Assembly (NCBI RefSeq): GCF_900313035.1
Contig: NZ_OMPS01000022.1
Location: 1 to 39,217, forward strand
Direction: 5' to 3'
Origin: Ruegeria sp. EL01
GTDB lineage: Bacteria; Pseudomonadota; Alphaproteobacteria; Rhodobacterales; Rhodobacteraceae
DNA: 39,217 nucleotides
Positions within the stretch are counted from its first letter, which is position 1, and every line of letters starts with the position of its first letter. Under the pieces are notes generated by a model. That model saw only the letters and a list, made by a program, of their open reading frames with translations, did no database searches and was not told the DNA's origin. The position numbers and the translations under genes were made by a program. Shown piece by piece: positions 16,150-23,925 of the stretch.

Positions 16150-17850
16150 ATGCTTGCAGCTCTATCGGATAGAATGCGGCCAGAGGCGGAGGTCATGGAC
16201 CTGGCCAGGCTCGGATCACTGCATTCCTCGACCGTCAGCTTCATGCGCACGTTAGTCAGACGGATCATGAAAGATGAATGGTCCATCGACCGCACGCTTT
16301 TCGATTTGGACAACGACGGGTATGGAACGGCGATCTACCGGATCGTGACACCGAACGACACTTTCAGCTTCGTTCTGTTTTCCAACCCGTTGTCGGATGA
16401 AGACCGCAATGACCGGGTGATTGCGACGAGTTGGGATCTGACCATGGCGCTATGCGAAGGCGAGATGGATGAGATCTGGCTGGAAGATCTGCGTCGCAAC
16501 GTGCCCAAACAGGAAGCGGGCCGAGTGGATGCGCGCGTTTTCAGCTTGTCACGGGCAAATCGCAGTTCTCGTCTGTTTAGCTATGTGCTCGATGAACTGT
16601 GCGCGGGACGTCAACCAGACGCCGATAGGATCGCCGAAGTGGGGTACCTGTATCGCACGACAGCGGTATATGGCAGCGGTAAGCTGGGCATGGCAGACTG
16701 GAACAAAGTCCGGGTTAAATTCGCCGATTTCAACCGTCCCTTCGCGCCGGAAATGTTCATCTGCTACATGTTGCGGCAATTCAGCCTGGACCAGGTAGAC
16801 CATATGGCCTCTGCAAGCGCGCCAGAAACCGCAGTAGCGCTGGACGATCGCCTGAAGCGTTTTTTCGGGATCGGAAACTCCACCGGGCTGGGCATGGCTC
16901 CATATCTGGTGAACCATGGGGAACTGTTCAGCCAATGGGTGGAAATGCGCGAAACCGCGCTGGCGCAAGTGCTGCACAAGGCCGCCCCGACCGAATGGCG
17001 CATCGGCCTGTTTCATGAGCTTATCCAAAAGGCAAAGCAGCATTTCACCGAAAGCGTCACCAGCGACGCCGAACAGATCGAGCGTAACCGCGTGTTGATC
17101 ACCGAGCTTGACGAGGTGGACGCCTGGGTTAAGTCGCAGGGTGACAGGTTGGAGACATGGGCGGTCCTGTCGGATCGCGCCCGCGAGGCCTGGAGCCTTG
17201 AGACCCAGGAATTGATCCATGCCATCTGTCTGGAAATCCATCCCGAACTGGTCAACGATCTGGAGGAAAATTTCGCCGTTATCCCCAATCCGGTCATCGA
17301 CCCGGCGATGACCACAGATGAACTGCGACAATTGATCGAAACCCGCTACGATTGGGCGTTGGCGATCGATTTTTCTGAGCCGAGCAATTCGGACGCTTTC
17401 TGGTACCGCTCGGAGGAAAAACTCGAGCCGCGCCTGGGCTTCGCCGGTGCCGACCCGGGGATCGAAAAGCAAATGCCTTTGCCAATCGGCCGCCGGGTGC
17501 GCGAATGTTATGACCTACTGGTCGCGGACCTTACAGAGCAGCCCGACAGCGATGTCGTGCATTTTCTGCTGCGTCGTCCCGCGATGAAAAGCATCGTGCG
17601 CCGCATTCAGACAATGTCACGGCATAGATACGGAGAAATTCGCGCCAATCTGGCGGATCGCAACGTGCGCCCAATGGATCTGTTGCGCTGCAAGCTCGCG
17701 TTCTTCGGCGTGAGCAAATTCGACCCGCGCTCCAAACTCTGGGTGCGCAACACCATGTATCAGGGAGCGCCTCTAATCGACGATATCGGCCAGACTTACG
17801 AAAGCTGGTTCCTGCCACTCAAACCCGAAATCAAGGAGGTCCGGACATGA
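16150..17850 (+). CDS. Unknown protein (566 aa), partner of the DUF3726-like gene
   Basis: Not recognised. It is a soluble, mostly helical, acidic protein without signal peptide or membrane segments. Visible features are a DNDGYGTAIYRIV stretch near the N-terminus (about 50-65), a tyrosine- and arginine-rich middle, and RNTMYQGAPLIDDIGQTYESWFLPL at the C-terminus. AAGGAGGG lies 7 bases before the ATG. It overlaps the following gene by 4 bases (ATGA), so the two are translationally coupled and likely work together under the LysR regulator. I recall similar LysR-plus-two-gene arrangements in Roseobacters, but I cannot assign a reaction. Confidence 0.75.
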   Translation: MLAALSDRMRPEAEVMDLARLGSLHSSTVSFMRTLVRRIMKDEWSIDRTLFDLDNDGYGTAIYRIVTPNDTFSFVLFSNPLSDEDRNDRVIATSWDLTMALCEGEMDEIWLEDLRRNVPKQEAGRVDARVFSLSRANRSSRLFSYVLDELCAGRQPDADRIAEVGYLYRTTAVYGSGKLGMADWNKVRVKFADFNRPFAPEMFICYMLRQFSLDQVDHMASASAPETAVALDDRLKRFFGIGNSTGLGMAPYLVNHGELFSQWVEMRETALAQVLHKAAPTEWRIGLFHELIQKAKQHFTESVTSDAEQIERNRVLITELDEVDAWVKSQGDRLETWAVLSDRAREAWSLETQELIHAICLEIHPELVNDLEENFAVIPNPVIDPAMTTDELRQLIETRYDWALAIDFSEPSNSDAFWYRSEEKLEPRLGFAGADPGIEKQMPLPIGRRVRECYDLLVADLTEQPDSDVVHFLLRRPAMKSIVRRIQTMSRHRYGEIRANLADRNVRPMDLLRCKLAFFGVSKFDPRSKLWVRNTMYQGAPLIDDIGQTYESWFLPLKPEIKEVRT

Positions 17851-18581
17851 GAGTATCCAGAAATGAAATGATCGCGGCCCTCGCGCGCGCTTACGAAGGC
17901 GCAGGCCATAACATCGGCGACTACGAGGACGTGGCCCAGCTTGTGACCTGGTCTCATATGTGTGGGTTGGGCGGCTTTGACCGCATCGCCTTGCCGCCGG
18001 TCGGCCCCAAAGGCGGCGCGACCCCAAGGCTGGTGTTCGAAAACGCCGAGATCGCCGTCATCGACGCGGGCGGTGCGGATGCCTGCGAGTATGGCTCGCT
18101 GGCCGCGCATCTGGCCTGTTCCAAAGCTCAGAAGTCAGGCTTTGCCATCGTCGAATTGGCCAATTGTCGTTACCCCGACCTGATCCTGCACAGCCTGTCA
18201 CTGGTGGCGCAGCAGGGCGTCTTCGCAACTGCTTATTGGACGGACCATATCGGATCACACGGTGCAAGTTTTGAATCCGGGGCGATCTTTCCGCATTACT
18301 GGCGCATTGAGAAAGCTGACGCAGGCAAGGAATGTTCAACCGTCACCATCATTTGCACCAGCCAACCAGCCCTGCTGGCGGATGGAGTGACCCGTCAGGC
18401 GGAGCAGCCGAGTGTGAAAAGAGTTGAAATCTCGGCGGTGCAATTGGAAGCCAACTACAATCTGTCGCTGGAAAAGGGCATCGCCGTGCTGCCCGACCAA
18501 TGGGATGCGCTAAACGCCGCAGCCTGGCCGATACTCGTAGCTTCTGACCAACAATCGCGCGCGGGTGCCGGCCCGGGCTAA
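17847..18581 (+). CDS. DUF3726-like protein, degenerate Ldh_2 (malate/L-lactate dehydrogenase) relative
   Basis: A 244-residue protein. The N-terminus (VSRNEMIAALARAYEGAGHNIGDYEDVAQLVTWSHMCGLGGFDR) is what I remember as DUF3726. It also follows the opening of the Ldh_2 NAD(P)-dependent dehydrogenases (helix, aG, A..va..Lv.aD..G.dSHGv.R). Residues 70-130 (AVIDAGGADACEYGSLAAHLACSKAQKSGFAIVELANC) match their vvDg...G..aa..A...A...G...v..rns segment. The catalytic-type His of SHG and the NSNHFG motif are absent (CGLGGFDR, NCRYPD), and the protein is shorter than the usual 330-360 residues. It may bind a ligand without the dehydrogenase activity. AAGGAGG precedes the start; it overlaps the 566-residue gene. 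Confidence 0.7.
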   Translation: MRVSRNEMIAALARAYEGAGHNIGDYEDVAQLVTWSHMCGLGGFDRIALPPVGPKGGATPRLVFENAEIAVIDAGGADACEYGSLAAHLACSKAQKSGFAIVELANCRYPDLILHSLSLVAQQGVFATAYWTDHIGSHGASFESGAIFPHYWRIEKADAGKECSTVTIICTSQPALLADGVTRQAEQPSVKRVEISAVQLEANYNLSLEKGIAVLPDQWDALNAAAWPILVASDQQSRAGAGPG

Positions 18582-18928
18582 AGCTTGCTGGGAGTAGCGT
18601 TGGGGGTTTGTTAAGTCCTGACCGGCGGATCAATTTCGTAGCCTGAGCAGGCGACGAGTAAAACCGGCTTGTCGCCTGCACTTTTCAGTCGGATCGGCCC
18701 ACAGCCGACATCTAGCAGCCTACCAAGTTGCTGCAGTCGCAGCCCACACTCCTGACGTTCGCTGCAGACGCAAGATCCTAAGCTTATCGAACTCACCATT
18801 CGAGGAACACGGAGCCAGTTCGCGGCGCAAAAACTAATGGCAGCTTCGAGGCGTCGTATTGGAAGTCCCCACCCAGTGGCACGACACGGTCTAGATGCGT
18901 ACTTGCCTTTGATCAAAATCCTCCTGAC
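18582..18928. repeat. Non-coding gap with dispersed degenerate repeats
   Basis: No gene is supported in these 347 bases. GACGTTCGCTGC (18754-18765), CAGCCGACATCTAGCAGCC and GGCAGCTTCGAGG are worn versions of the dispersed family. It separates two convergent transcription units; no clear T-tailed hairpin is seen. Confidence 0.45.
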
Positions 18929-19342
18929 CTAGCCAAAGGCGCTCAGAACAACCGAAACCACAAGTATCACCGCCGCCTGGCTTCCGGCAGCTATTCGACC
19001 TGCATCGAGTTTAAGCAAGAACCCGTATCCTGGCAGCACTGTTGCAAGCCCATATGCCAAAGCGGCAATCGCTCCGAAAACCAAGCCGCCGCTGATACTG
19101 TTGATACCGGCTGCTTGGTGCAAGAGTGCAGTCCCGATCACAAGAACAACCATACAAGCTAAACCGATGCCATAAGCGCTACCTGGCACTGCCTGTGTAT
19201 GGGCCGCCCGATCTACTGCTCCATAGGCTTTTGCCCAAGACTCCCCGAAAAGTAACGTGAACCACAAGGTCAGCAGGGCTTGGCCAGCAACGACGGCGAC
19301 AATGACAGCGATCCAATTTACGCTAGAAAGTGAGATTTCCAT
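18929..19342 (-). CDS. DUF1761 family small membrane protein
   Basis: A 137-residue protein with four predicted membrane helices (near residues 8-30, 55-75, 80-100, 115-135). The opening helix followed by WFTLLFGESWAKAYG is typical of DUF1761 proteins. Their function is unknown. The frame extends upstream, but ATG 19342 with AAGGTC before it gives the normal N-terminus, one base after the stop of the SRPBCC gene; it is the last gene of the ArsR/SRPBCC operon. Confidence 0.8.
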   Translation of the reverse strand: MEISLSSVNWIAVIVAVVAGQALLTLWFTLLFGESWAKAYGAVDRAAHTQAVPGSAYGIGLACMVVLVIGTALLHQAAGINSISGGLVFGAIAALAYGLATVLPGYGFLLKLDAGRIAAGSQAAVILVVSVVLSAFG

Positions 19343-19343
19343 T

Positions 19344-19790
19344 TTATTGACCTTGCGATGATGAAAGTATGTAGTCGTCCAAAGCAGCGAGAACGCGTGT
19401 CCAGCCGGCGACAAATAGCGCTGCGCGTTCGGGCCAACGTTCCCCCATAGCGGCGGATCCCTCGGAGTGATTAATCAGAACCTGAGTCGTGTCCCCATCT
19501 GCGACGAAGCGGACAGAAACCTCTGTAGGGGCCGAGAGTTTTCCAGGATGCCACGTGAAGCGCAAGGCCTTCGGCGGCGTTAGCTCAAGCACCTCCCCGA
19601 GGACAAACTGCCCGTCCGTGGGGTGGTCTTCGAAGAACCTGCCGCCGACGCGCGCTTCAAAACGTAGTGTTGAACCTTCGAACTTCCGATGTCCTTGCGG
19701 CCACCAAAGATCGACCTTTTCCACAAATGCACGAAAGGCATCGTTCGGACTGCACCGCAGCGAAGCACTCTTCTTGATTACGTTGGCCAT
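19344..19790 (-). CDS. SRPBCC-fold protein (AHSA1-like)
   Basis: A 148-residue START/Bet v1-like protein: FRAFVEKVDLWWPQGHRKFEGSTLRFEARVGGRFFE and LRFTWHPGKLSAPTEVSVRFVADGDTTQVLINHSE are typical of the AHSA1-like group, which forms a hydrophobic pocket for small ligands. It is encoded immediately after an ArsR repressor (start codon directly after its stop) and just before the DUF1761 gene. ArsR/SRPBCC pairs are common; their ligands are seldom known. Confidence 0.88.
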   Translation of the reverse strand: MANVIKKSASLRCSPNDAFRAFVEKVDLWWPQGHRKFEGSTLRFEARVGGRFFEDHPTDGQFVLGEVLELTPPKALRFTWHPGKLSAPTEVSVRFVADGDTTQVLINHSEGSAAMGERWPERAALFVAGWTRVLAALDDYILSSSQGQ

Positions 19791-20108
19791 TCAGTTCTCG
19801 CTGTTTTCGGCGACCATGGCCAATCGGTTCAGTGCGACGTCCCAGAACGCGTCCAACCAGGTACGCGCTTCCTCAAATCCCTCTGGCACGAGGCTATACT
19901 CGTTGCGGTTCTTCACGGATTTCGCCTGAACAAGATTGGCAATGCTCAGGATCTTGAGATGTTTGGAAACCGCTGGTCGCGACATGCGATAGTTCGCTCC
20001 AAGTTCTGAGACGCTGTGCGGCCTTGCCGCAAGCTTTGCCAGCATGTCTCGGCGTACGGCGTTGCCAAGCGCATCCAACACCAACGCTTGTTTGGACGTG
20101 ATATTCAT
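19791..20108 (-). CDS. ArsR-family winged-helix regulator (SRPBCC module 1)
   Basis: A 105-residue repressor: LDALGNAVRRDMLAKLAARPHSVSELGANYRMSRPAVSKHLKILSIANLV is a full ArsR-type HTH. It has no cysteine, so metal sensing through thiols is excluded; a small ligand or the partner protein is more likely. The ATG at 20108 sits two bases from a palindrome (20110-20127), which suggests autorepression. It leads the operon ArsR, SRPBCC, DUF1761. Confidence 0.88.
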   Translation of the reverse strand: MNITSKQALVLDALGNAVRRDMLAKLAARPHSVSELGANYRMSRPAVSKHLKILSIANLVQAKSVKNRNEYSLVPEGFEEARTWLDAFWDVALNRLAMVAENSEN

Positions 20109-20109
20109 T

Positions 20110-20127
20110 GGTAACCTCAAAGTTACC
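20110..20127. promoter_or_regulatory. ArsR operator candidate, module 1
   Basis: GGTAAC-CTCAAA-GTTACC is a perfect inverted repeat with 6-base arms. It lies immediately before the ArsR start codon on the minus strand, and a further GTAAC follows. The position fits autoregulation by blocking transcription. Confidence 0.6.
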
Positions 20128-20260
20128 GTAACTAATAAGTTTCACGTGTAGCGCAGTCAAGCCTTGCTCGGTTGGCGGCAAGTGCTCTTTGAGGTCCGCA
20201 GGTGTTGTTACAGCCAACATCGCCAGGTCTGCGAACGCAGCGACGACAGGGTTGTCCAGA

Positions 20261-20707
20261 TTAGCCGTGCTGAAAGGGTTGGCCTTTGCCGCTTTCGAGA
20301 AAGGGTTTGAGACTTTCGAATAGGAAAAAGTCCCAGCCTGCCTCGCAAATCTGCCAGCATTCCATGCTTTCAACCAAGCCCTCATGTGTGAATTCAAGCT
20401 TGGTTGCGGCCTCCCCCTTGGGAGACAGGTTCCAAAGGATTTTCGTACCTGTCCATTCATCATCCCGGGTCAAGGCTTCGTTGTCATGGAAATGCTCTTC
20501 AATGTCCCATTGGACGCGCTGGTTCGCGATCAATTGGCCCACTTTGATGTGGTTATAGGTTTTACCAAATCGGGTTGTAAAAACAGTGCCAACTTTTGAG
20601 GCATCCCCGGATCCTGTCGTCCACCACTGCGTGATGCCTTTGGTAATAGCCTGATACACCGCTTCTGTGGAGGCGTCGATTTCAACGGTTCTGCTGTATC
20701 CAATCAT
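20261..20707 (-). CDS. SRPBCC-fold protein (module 2, second)
   Basis: A 148-residue AHSA1/polyketide-cyclase-like protein: VEIDASTEAVYQAITKGITQWWTT at the N-terminus, KLEFTHEGLVESMECWQICEAGWDFFL near the end, which is the typical closing helix. The start at 20707 is preceded by GGGGAGAT. It follows the other SRPBCC gene by 20 bases in the same operon. Likely binds a small hydrophobic ligand; function unknown. Confidence 0.88.
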   Translation of the reverse strand: MIGYSRTVEIDASTEAVYQAITKGITQWWTTGSGDASKVGTVFTTRFGKTYNHIKVGQLIANQRVQWDIEEHFHDNEALTRDDEWTGTKILWNLSPKGEAATKLEFTHEGLVESMECWQICEAGWDFFLFESLKPFLESGKGQPFQHG

Positions 20708-20727
20708 AATCCATCTCCCCAAATCAA

Positions 20728-21141
20728 TCAGTCCGAATTCGCAAGAAATGCGCGCAATTGTTCGAGTTTCATGGGCCATCCCTCCGACAGACTTTTGATA
20801 TCAGCCTGCGTGGTCATCCCAATATGGCTCAAAGTGAGCTGAGTGCCGCCATCGACTGGTTCCAATTCGAAACATACACGGGTCGGTTCAGGAATATCCG
20901 CGCTGGCCCATTGCCACTCCATCCGTCGCGGTGGGTCGACTAAGACGACAACGCACTCCGTAAACCCCTGCCAATTGCTTGTCGCCGTGCCTCGAATGGA
21001 AAACCGATGACCATCGTTCGGGCGAAAGTCACAGGGCATCAACCATTCGGCGATTGCAGCGGGGTCCGTTAGAGCTTGCCAGACGGTTTCGACAGGGTGA
21101 GGGTAAAACTCCTTCAGCTTCAAACTGAGATCCCGCATCAC
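20728..21141 (-). CDS. SRPBCC-fold protein (module 2, first)
   Basis: A 137-residue AHSA1-like protein: KEFYPHPVETVWQALTDPAAIAEWLMPCDFRPNDGHRFSIRG and PRRMEWQW are characteristic. Two adjacent ATG codons (21141, 21138) overlap the end of the ArsR gene, which implies translational coupling. With the following SRPBCC gene it gives a one-repressor, two-SRPBCC unit. Confidence 0.88.
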   Translation of the reverse strand: MMRDLSLKLKEFYPHPVETVWQALTDPAAIAEWLMPCDFRPNDGHRFSIRGTATSNWQGFTECVVVLVDPPRRMEWQWASADIPEPTRVCFELEPVDGGTQLTLSHIGMTTQADIKSLSEGWPMKLEQLRAFLANSD

Positions 21142-21470
21142 TTGCCGCCCCCGTTCTTGTCAAGATAGTCACCCAGCCGTTTGAGACGATCCTGCCAGAA
21201 AGGACGATATTTATCCGTCCAGTCGTGAACTTCCTGAAGAGGCTCAAACCGGGTGCGGTACAGCCTTTGTCGGCCATGTGATTCCCGTTCGACCAGCCCC
21301 ACTTCATGCAACACATTCAGGTGCTGCGACACTGCTGCATAGGTGATTCCAAGTTCTTCGACACAATCGCCCACGGGGCGGGCCTCATGTGCCAGAAACC
21401 CCAAAAGCGTCCGACGGTTGGCGTCGGCGATGGCGTGAAAGACGTCCGATGATGCTTTGCTTGGTGGCAT
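21138..21470 (-). CDS. ArsR-family winged-helix regulator (SRPBCC module 2)
   Basis: A 110-residue repressor: VFHAIADANRRTLLGFLAHEARPVGDCVEELGITYAAVSQHLNVLHEVGLVERESHGRQRLYRTRFEPLQEVHDW is a complete ArsR HTH and wing. The single Cys51 gives no metal site. A 20-base palindrome lies 10 bases before the ATG. It controls, by position, itself and the two SRPBCC genes behind it. Confidence 0.9.
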   Translation of the reverse strand: MPPSKASSDVFHAIADANRRTLLGFLAHEARPVGDCVEELGITYAAVSQHLNVLHEVGLVERESHGRQRLYRTRFEPLQEVHDWTDKYRPFWQDRLKRLGDYLDKNGGGK

Positions 21471-21480
21471 ATCATTTTAT

Positions 21481-21500
21481 ATTTAAGTATATACCTAAAT
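21481..21500. promoter_or_regulatory. ArsR operator candidate, module 2
   Basis: ATTTAAGTATATACCTAAAT is a 20-base palindrome with a single mismatched pair. It overlaps the region where the promoter of the ArsR operon must lie and differs clearly from the module 1 operator, so the two repressors probably do not cross-talk. Confidence 0.6.
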
Positions 21501-21541
21501 GTCAACGCCGACGCTGAGACCGAATTGATTGCACAGGTCTC

Positions 21542-21898
21542 TCACTGATCCTGCTGATCGCACCAGGCGATACAAATGGACTGCAATTCTTCTGCTTTGT
21601 TTTTGAGCTCTTTCAGATCAGCAACCTTGAAGCTCCGGGCTTCTTTGCCGCCCCCTTCCAGGTTGGGAAAATCGCCCTCAAAAACCGCCCCTTTGTGAAA
21701 CATTAACGAGGCGTGTTTTTTGGCTCGTGGAAAGAAGCTGGCCATGTTGCCCTTGTATGTAAAGGTCGGCGCCTGCCATTTGATCGTCTCTTCAATCCGG
21801 TTGTCCGCATCCAGTATGAGCCTGCGCATTTCTGCGACCACAGGCTTCATCGGATTGTCATACCTAGCCATCCAATCACCAACGTCTTCTCGGCTCAT
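21542..21898 (-). CDS. DUF1801 family protein
   Basis: A 118-residue protein: RYDNPMKPVVAEMRRLILDADNRIEETIKWQAPTFTYKGNMASFF is the DUF1801 (YdhG/SufE-like fold) pattern, including the KW..P.f.y motif. Function unknown. The first ATG of the frame at 21898 lies 8 bases after the stop of the NTF2-like gene, so the two form one unit. Confidence 0.85.
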   Translation of the reverse strand: MSREDVGDWMARYDNPMKPVVAEMRRLILDADNRIEETIKWQAPTFTYKGNMASFFPRAKKHASLMFHKGAVFEGDFPNLEGGGKEARSFKVADLKELKNKAEELQSICIAWCDQQDQ

Positions 21899-21905
21899 GA
21901 TCACC

Positions 21906-22265
21906 TCACATATCCAATGTTGTGACAAGTGATGTAATCAGACCGTCCTGCAGCTGAAAGACATTGGTTCCTCTGCCACGACCACCCGGGATTGCCTGGG
22001 AAATGCAGGTCCATTGCACAGTGACCGTTTCGCCTTGCACGTCAACCGCGCTAAGGTTGATCACTGCGTCGTCAAAGACGTCAGACCTGCTGGCGTCAAA
22101 GGCCGAAATGATCGCCTTGCGCCCTGTGTGCGGTTCCGTCTGACCCGAGAACGGTTCGGTATAAGTCGCATCTTCAGCAAACATGGTGGCAAGCATGTCC
22201 AGACCATGTGGCCCGGCTTGCATTGCGAGGAAAAAATTGCTGATCTCAATTGGCATTTCGTTCAT
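21906..22265 (-). CDS. NTF2-like / SnoaL-like protein
   Basis: A 119-residue protein: the pattern DMLATMFAEDATYTEPFSGQTEPHTGRKAIISAF is typical of SnoaL-like NTF2-fold proteins, which act as small-molecule binding pockets, isomerases or ester-cyclases. GVFQ-like ending NVFQLQDGLITSL fits. The ATG at 22265 is only 14 bases from the start of the divergent LuxR-type gene, so each promoter must lie within the other gene. Confidence 0.82.
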   Translation of the reverse strand: MNEMPIEISNFFLAMQAGPHGLDMLATMFAEDATYTEPFSGQTEPHTGRKAIISAFDASRSDVFDDAVINLSAVDVQGETVTVQWTCISQAIPGGRGRGTNVFQLQDGLITSLVTTLDM

Positions 22266-22279
22266 GACGGGGCTCCTTG

Positions 22280-22672
22280 ATGACAATAGATGAAGATGTT
22301 CTTGGCGCGTTAAAAAAAGCTGTGCAGGCCATTGAAGTTGACTCTCCCCGTCCTGTGCCCGCGGAACTTCTGAGGCCGCTGATCAGGGTCGCCAGGCCCG
22401 GGCTACACATGCATCTGGATATCGAAGCCAGCGATGTAATCGGAGCGCCATTGGTCACTGTTATGGATAATCCTGATAAGGCGAAACTGCTGGCACCGCT
22501 GACAAAGCGACAACGGCAAGTGGCCGATTTGATCATTGAAGGTCTTCCAAACCGTGAGATTGCAAAACAGCTCGGTATATCGCTAGCGACTGTCAAAGAT
22601 CATGTTCACTCTATTTTGGAACGGTTGGACCTCCCGTCCCGGACGGCGTTGATATTAGCGATGCATCGCTAG
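22280..22672 (+). CDS. Small LuxR-type (GerE domain) regulator
   Basis: A 130-residue protein. Residues about 73-128 (LTKRQRQVADLIIEGLPNREIAKQLGISLATVKDHVHSILERL) are a LuxR/GerE HTH. The N-terminal 70 residues are not a receiver domain. The first ATG (22280) is used here instead of the TTG just upstream. Tightly divergent from the NTF2-like gene, which it may regulate. Confidence 0.85.
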   Translation: MTIDEDVLGALKKAVQAIEVDSPRPVPAELLRPLIRVARPGLHMHLDIEASDVIGAPLVTVMDNPDKAKLLAPLTKRQRQVADLIIEGLPNREIAKQLGISLATVKDHVHSILERLDLPSRTALILAMHR

Positions 22673-22978
22673 GCATAAGCTAGTTTGCGGATTGTATTCC
22701 CGCAATCCATCCAAGGATGGAGGCCGCGCGCCGCTCGTGCGTTGATACGGATTGAGCCTTATCCGACAATTCGCGCACCAAATCCGCCCTGATAATCAGT
22801 TTGGTTGAACCATTGAGAATTCTCGGCTCCTAAACTGCCGAAGGAAATCCTGTTCGGCTTTTGCAAACCATTTTGCGCGAATTCGTCGAATTTCGGGAAC
22901 CTTTCCGCTCTTGCTGCATCCAATGAACCAGGAGCGCACCAACGCGCACCCAAAGAAAACCGTGGAAAGGACCCGACC
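22673..22978. other. Gap before the sigma-factor operon, with hairpin and possible ECF promoter
   Basis: No gene is seen in 306 bases. TCCATCC-AA-GGATGGA (22706-22721) is a compact hairpin without a T tail after the LuxR gene. GGGAAC at 22895-22900 resembles the -35 of ECF-type promoters, with CATCCA starting 17 bases later; this is a weak prediction for self-control of the downstream operon. Confidence 0.35.
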
Positions 22979-23398
22979 ATGCTTAGAAAGACCGCAATTG
23001 CTGCCGGATTTATCGTCGCTACTGTACCATCCGCCAAAGCGCATGACGAGCAGGCCCTCGCGAATGCCCCCGCTGATGAACCTTATGTGAAAGTGAGTGA
23101 CGTTCTTCCCCTGCCCGAGTTCATCCCAGGTCTGGGAACACTATTCGTGGACCCGGCCACTCTGCCCGCTGGTCCGTTTCTCGCCTATGATCGCGATGGT
23201 CGATTGTCCGCGACGGTCTACATGACACCACTCGACGATCTGCAAAACGGGACGTCATTCGATGGTCTGCACATCGGATCACACATCGTCAGTTCGACAG
23301 ACATTTACTTCAATGCCGGGCATCCCGGTGTGGACAAGCCGCACGCGCATGTCGTTCTGTTTCACGATGAAAACGCCAAAGAGCGTTTGGCCGAATGA
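22979..23398 (+). CDS. Secreted TTHB210-like / DUF5602-type protein
   Basis: A 139-residue protein with a Sec signal peptide (hydrophobic residues 5-18, SAKA cleavage site at about 21). The mature part PFLAYDRDGRLSATVYMTPLDDL and the histidine-rich end GHPGVDKPHAHVVLFH resemble TTHB210-like domains; the assignment is from memory and moderate. In Thermus a protein of this type is controlled by an ECF sigma factor, and here too an ECF sigma gene is in the operon. The stop overlaps the next gene by ATGA. Confidence 0.7.
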   Translation: MLRKTAIAAGFIVATVPSAKAHDEQALANAPADEPYVKVSDVLPLPEFIPGLGTLFVDPATLPAGPFLAYDRDGRLSATVYMTPLDDLQNGTSFDGLHIGSHIVSSTDIYFNAGHPGVDKPHAHVVLFHDENAKERLAE

Positions 23399-23925
23399 TC
23401 TGCACAAGACGTCATGCTTTATGGATCGGGGGGTGCGCAGTTGCAACGATCGCTGGTTCGCGGATCACGCCTGCGCAACCGGTCGCCACAGTTGAGATGC
23501 GTGGAAGTTCGCGCGGCGAGCGCATTTGGTACGATCCAATTGGTCTCGCGGTGCCCTCTGGCACCACCGTCCGATTCATCAATCGCGACCCCGGCAACAG
23601 CCACACGGCAACCGCCTATCATCCCGCAAACTATGATCGAAGGCGTCGTATCCCCGCTGAGGCCGACCCATGGGACAGCGACTTTTTGCTTCCGGATGAG
23701 TATTTTGAAATCACTCTGACCGCGCCAGGTGTGTATGACTACTATTGCCTGCCGCACGAGATGGCGGCGATGGTCGGTCGAATAGTGGTTGGTGACCCCG
23801 GAGACGTCGGCTGGGAGGGAAGTTCAAGTGACAAAAACGATTTGTCGGAAGAAGTCTTGGCAGCTTTGCCATTGGTGCAGAAAATCCTTTCAGAAGGCAC
23901 AATACGCAAGGAGGATGAATCATGA
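23395..23925 (+). CDS. Tat-exported cupredoxin (plastocyanin/azurin-like)
   Basis: A 176-residue protein. The N-terminus CTRRHALWIGGCAVATIAG is a twin-arginine signal. The copper ligands of a type 1 site are visible: His70 (GNSHTAT), Cys118, His121 and Met126 (YYCLPHEMAAM). It would be a periplasmic blue-copper electron carrier. The C-terminal about 40 residues are a charged extension (SSSDKNDLSEEVLAALP). It overlaps both neighbours by 4 bases, so the three genes form a tightly coupled operon. Confidence 0.87.
   Translation: MICTRRHALWIGGCAVATIAGSRITPAQPVATVEMRGSSRGERIWYDPIGLAVPSGTTVRFINRDPGNSHTATAYHPANYDRRRRIPAEADPWDSDFLLPDEYFEITLTAPGVYDYYCLPHEMAAMVGRIVVGDPGDVGWEGSSSDKNDLSEEVLAALPLVQKILSEGTIRKEDES

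Noticed and set aside
16549..17472. 307-codon open frame on the minus strand inside the 566-aa gene
   Set aside because: It is antisense to a well-supported gene with good ribosome site and operon context; its composition (many His, Gln, Arg) is that of a shadow frame.
22685..22721. Terminator after the small LuxR gene
   Set aside because: TTGCGG/CCGCAA and TCCATC/GATGGA hairpins are present but no T run follows, so I do not call a Rho-independent terminator.
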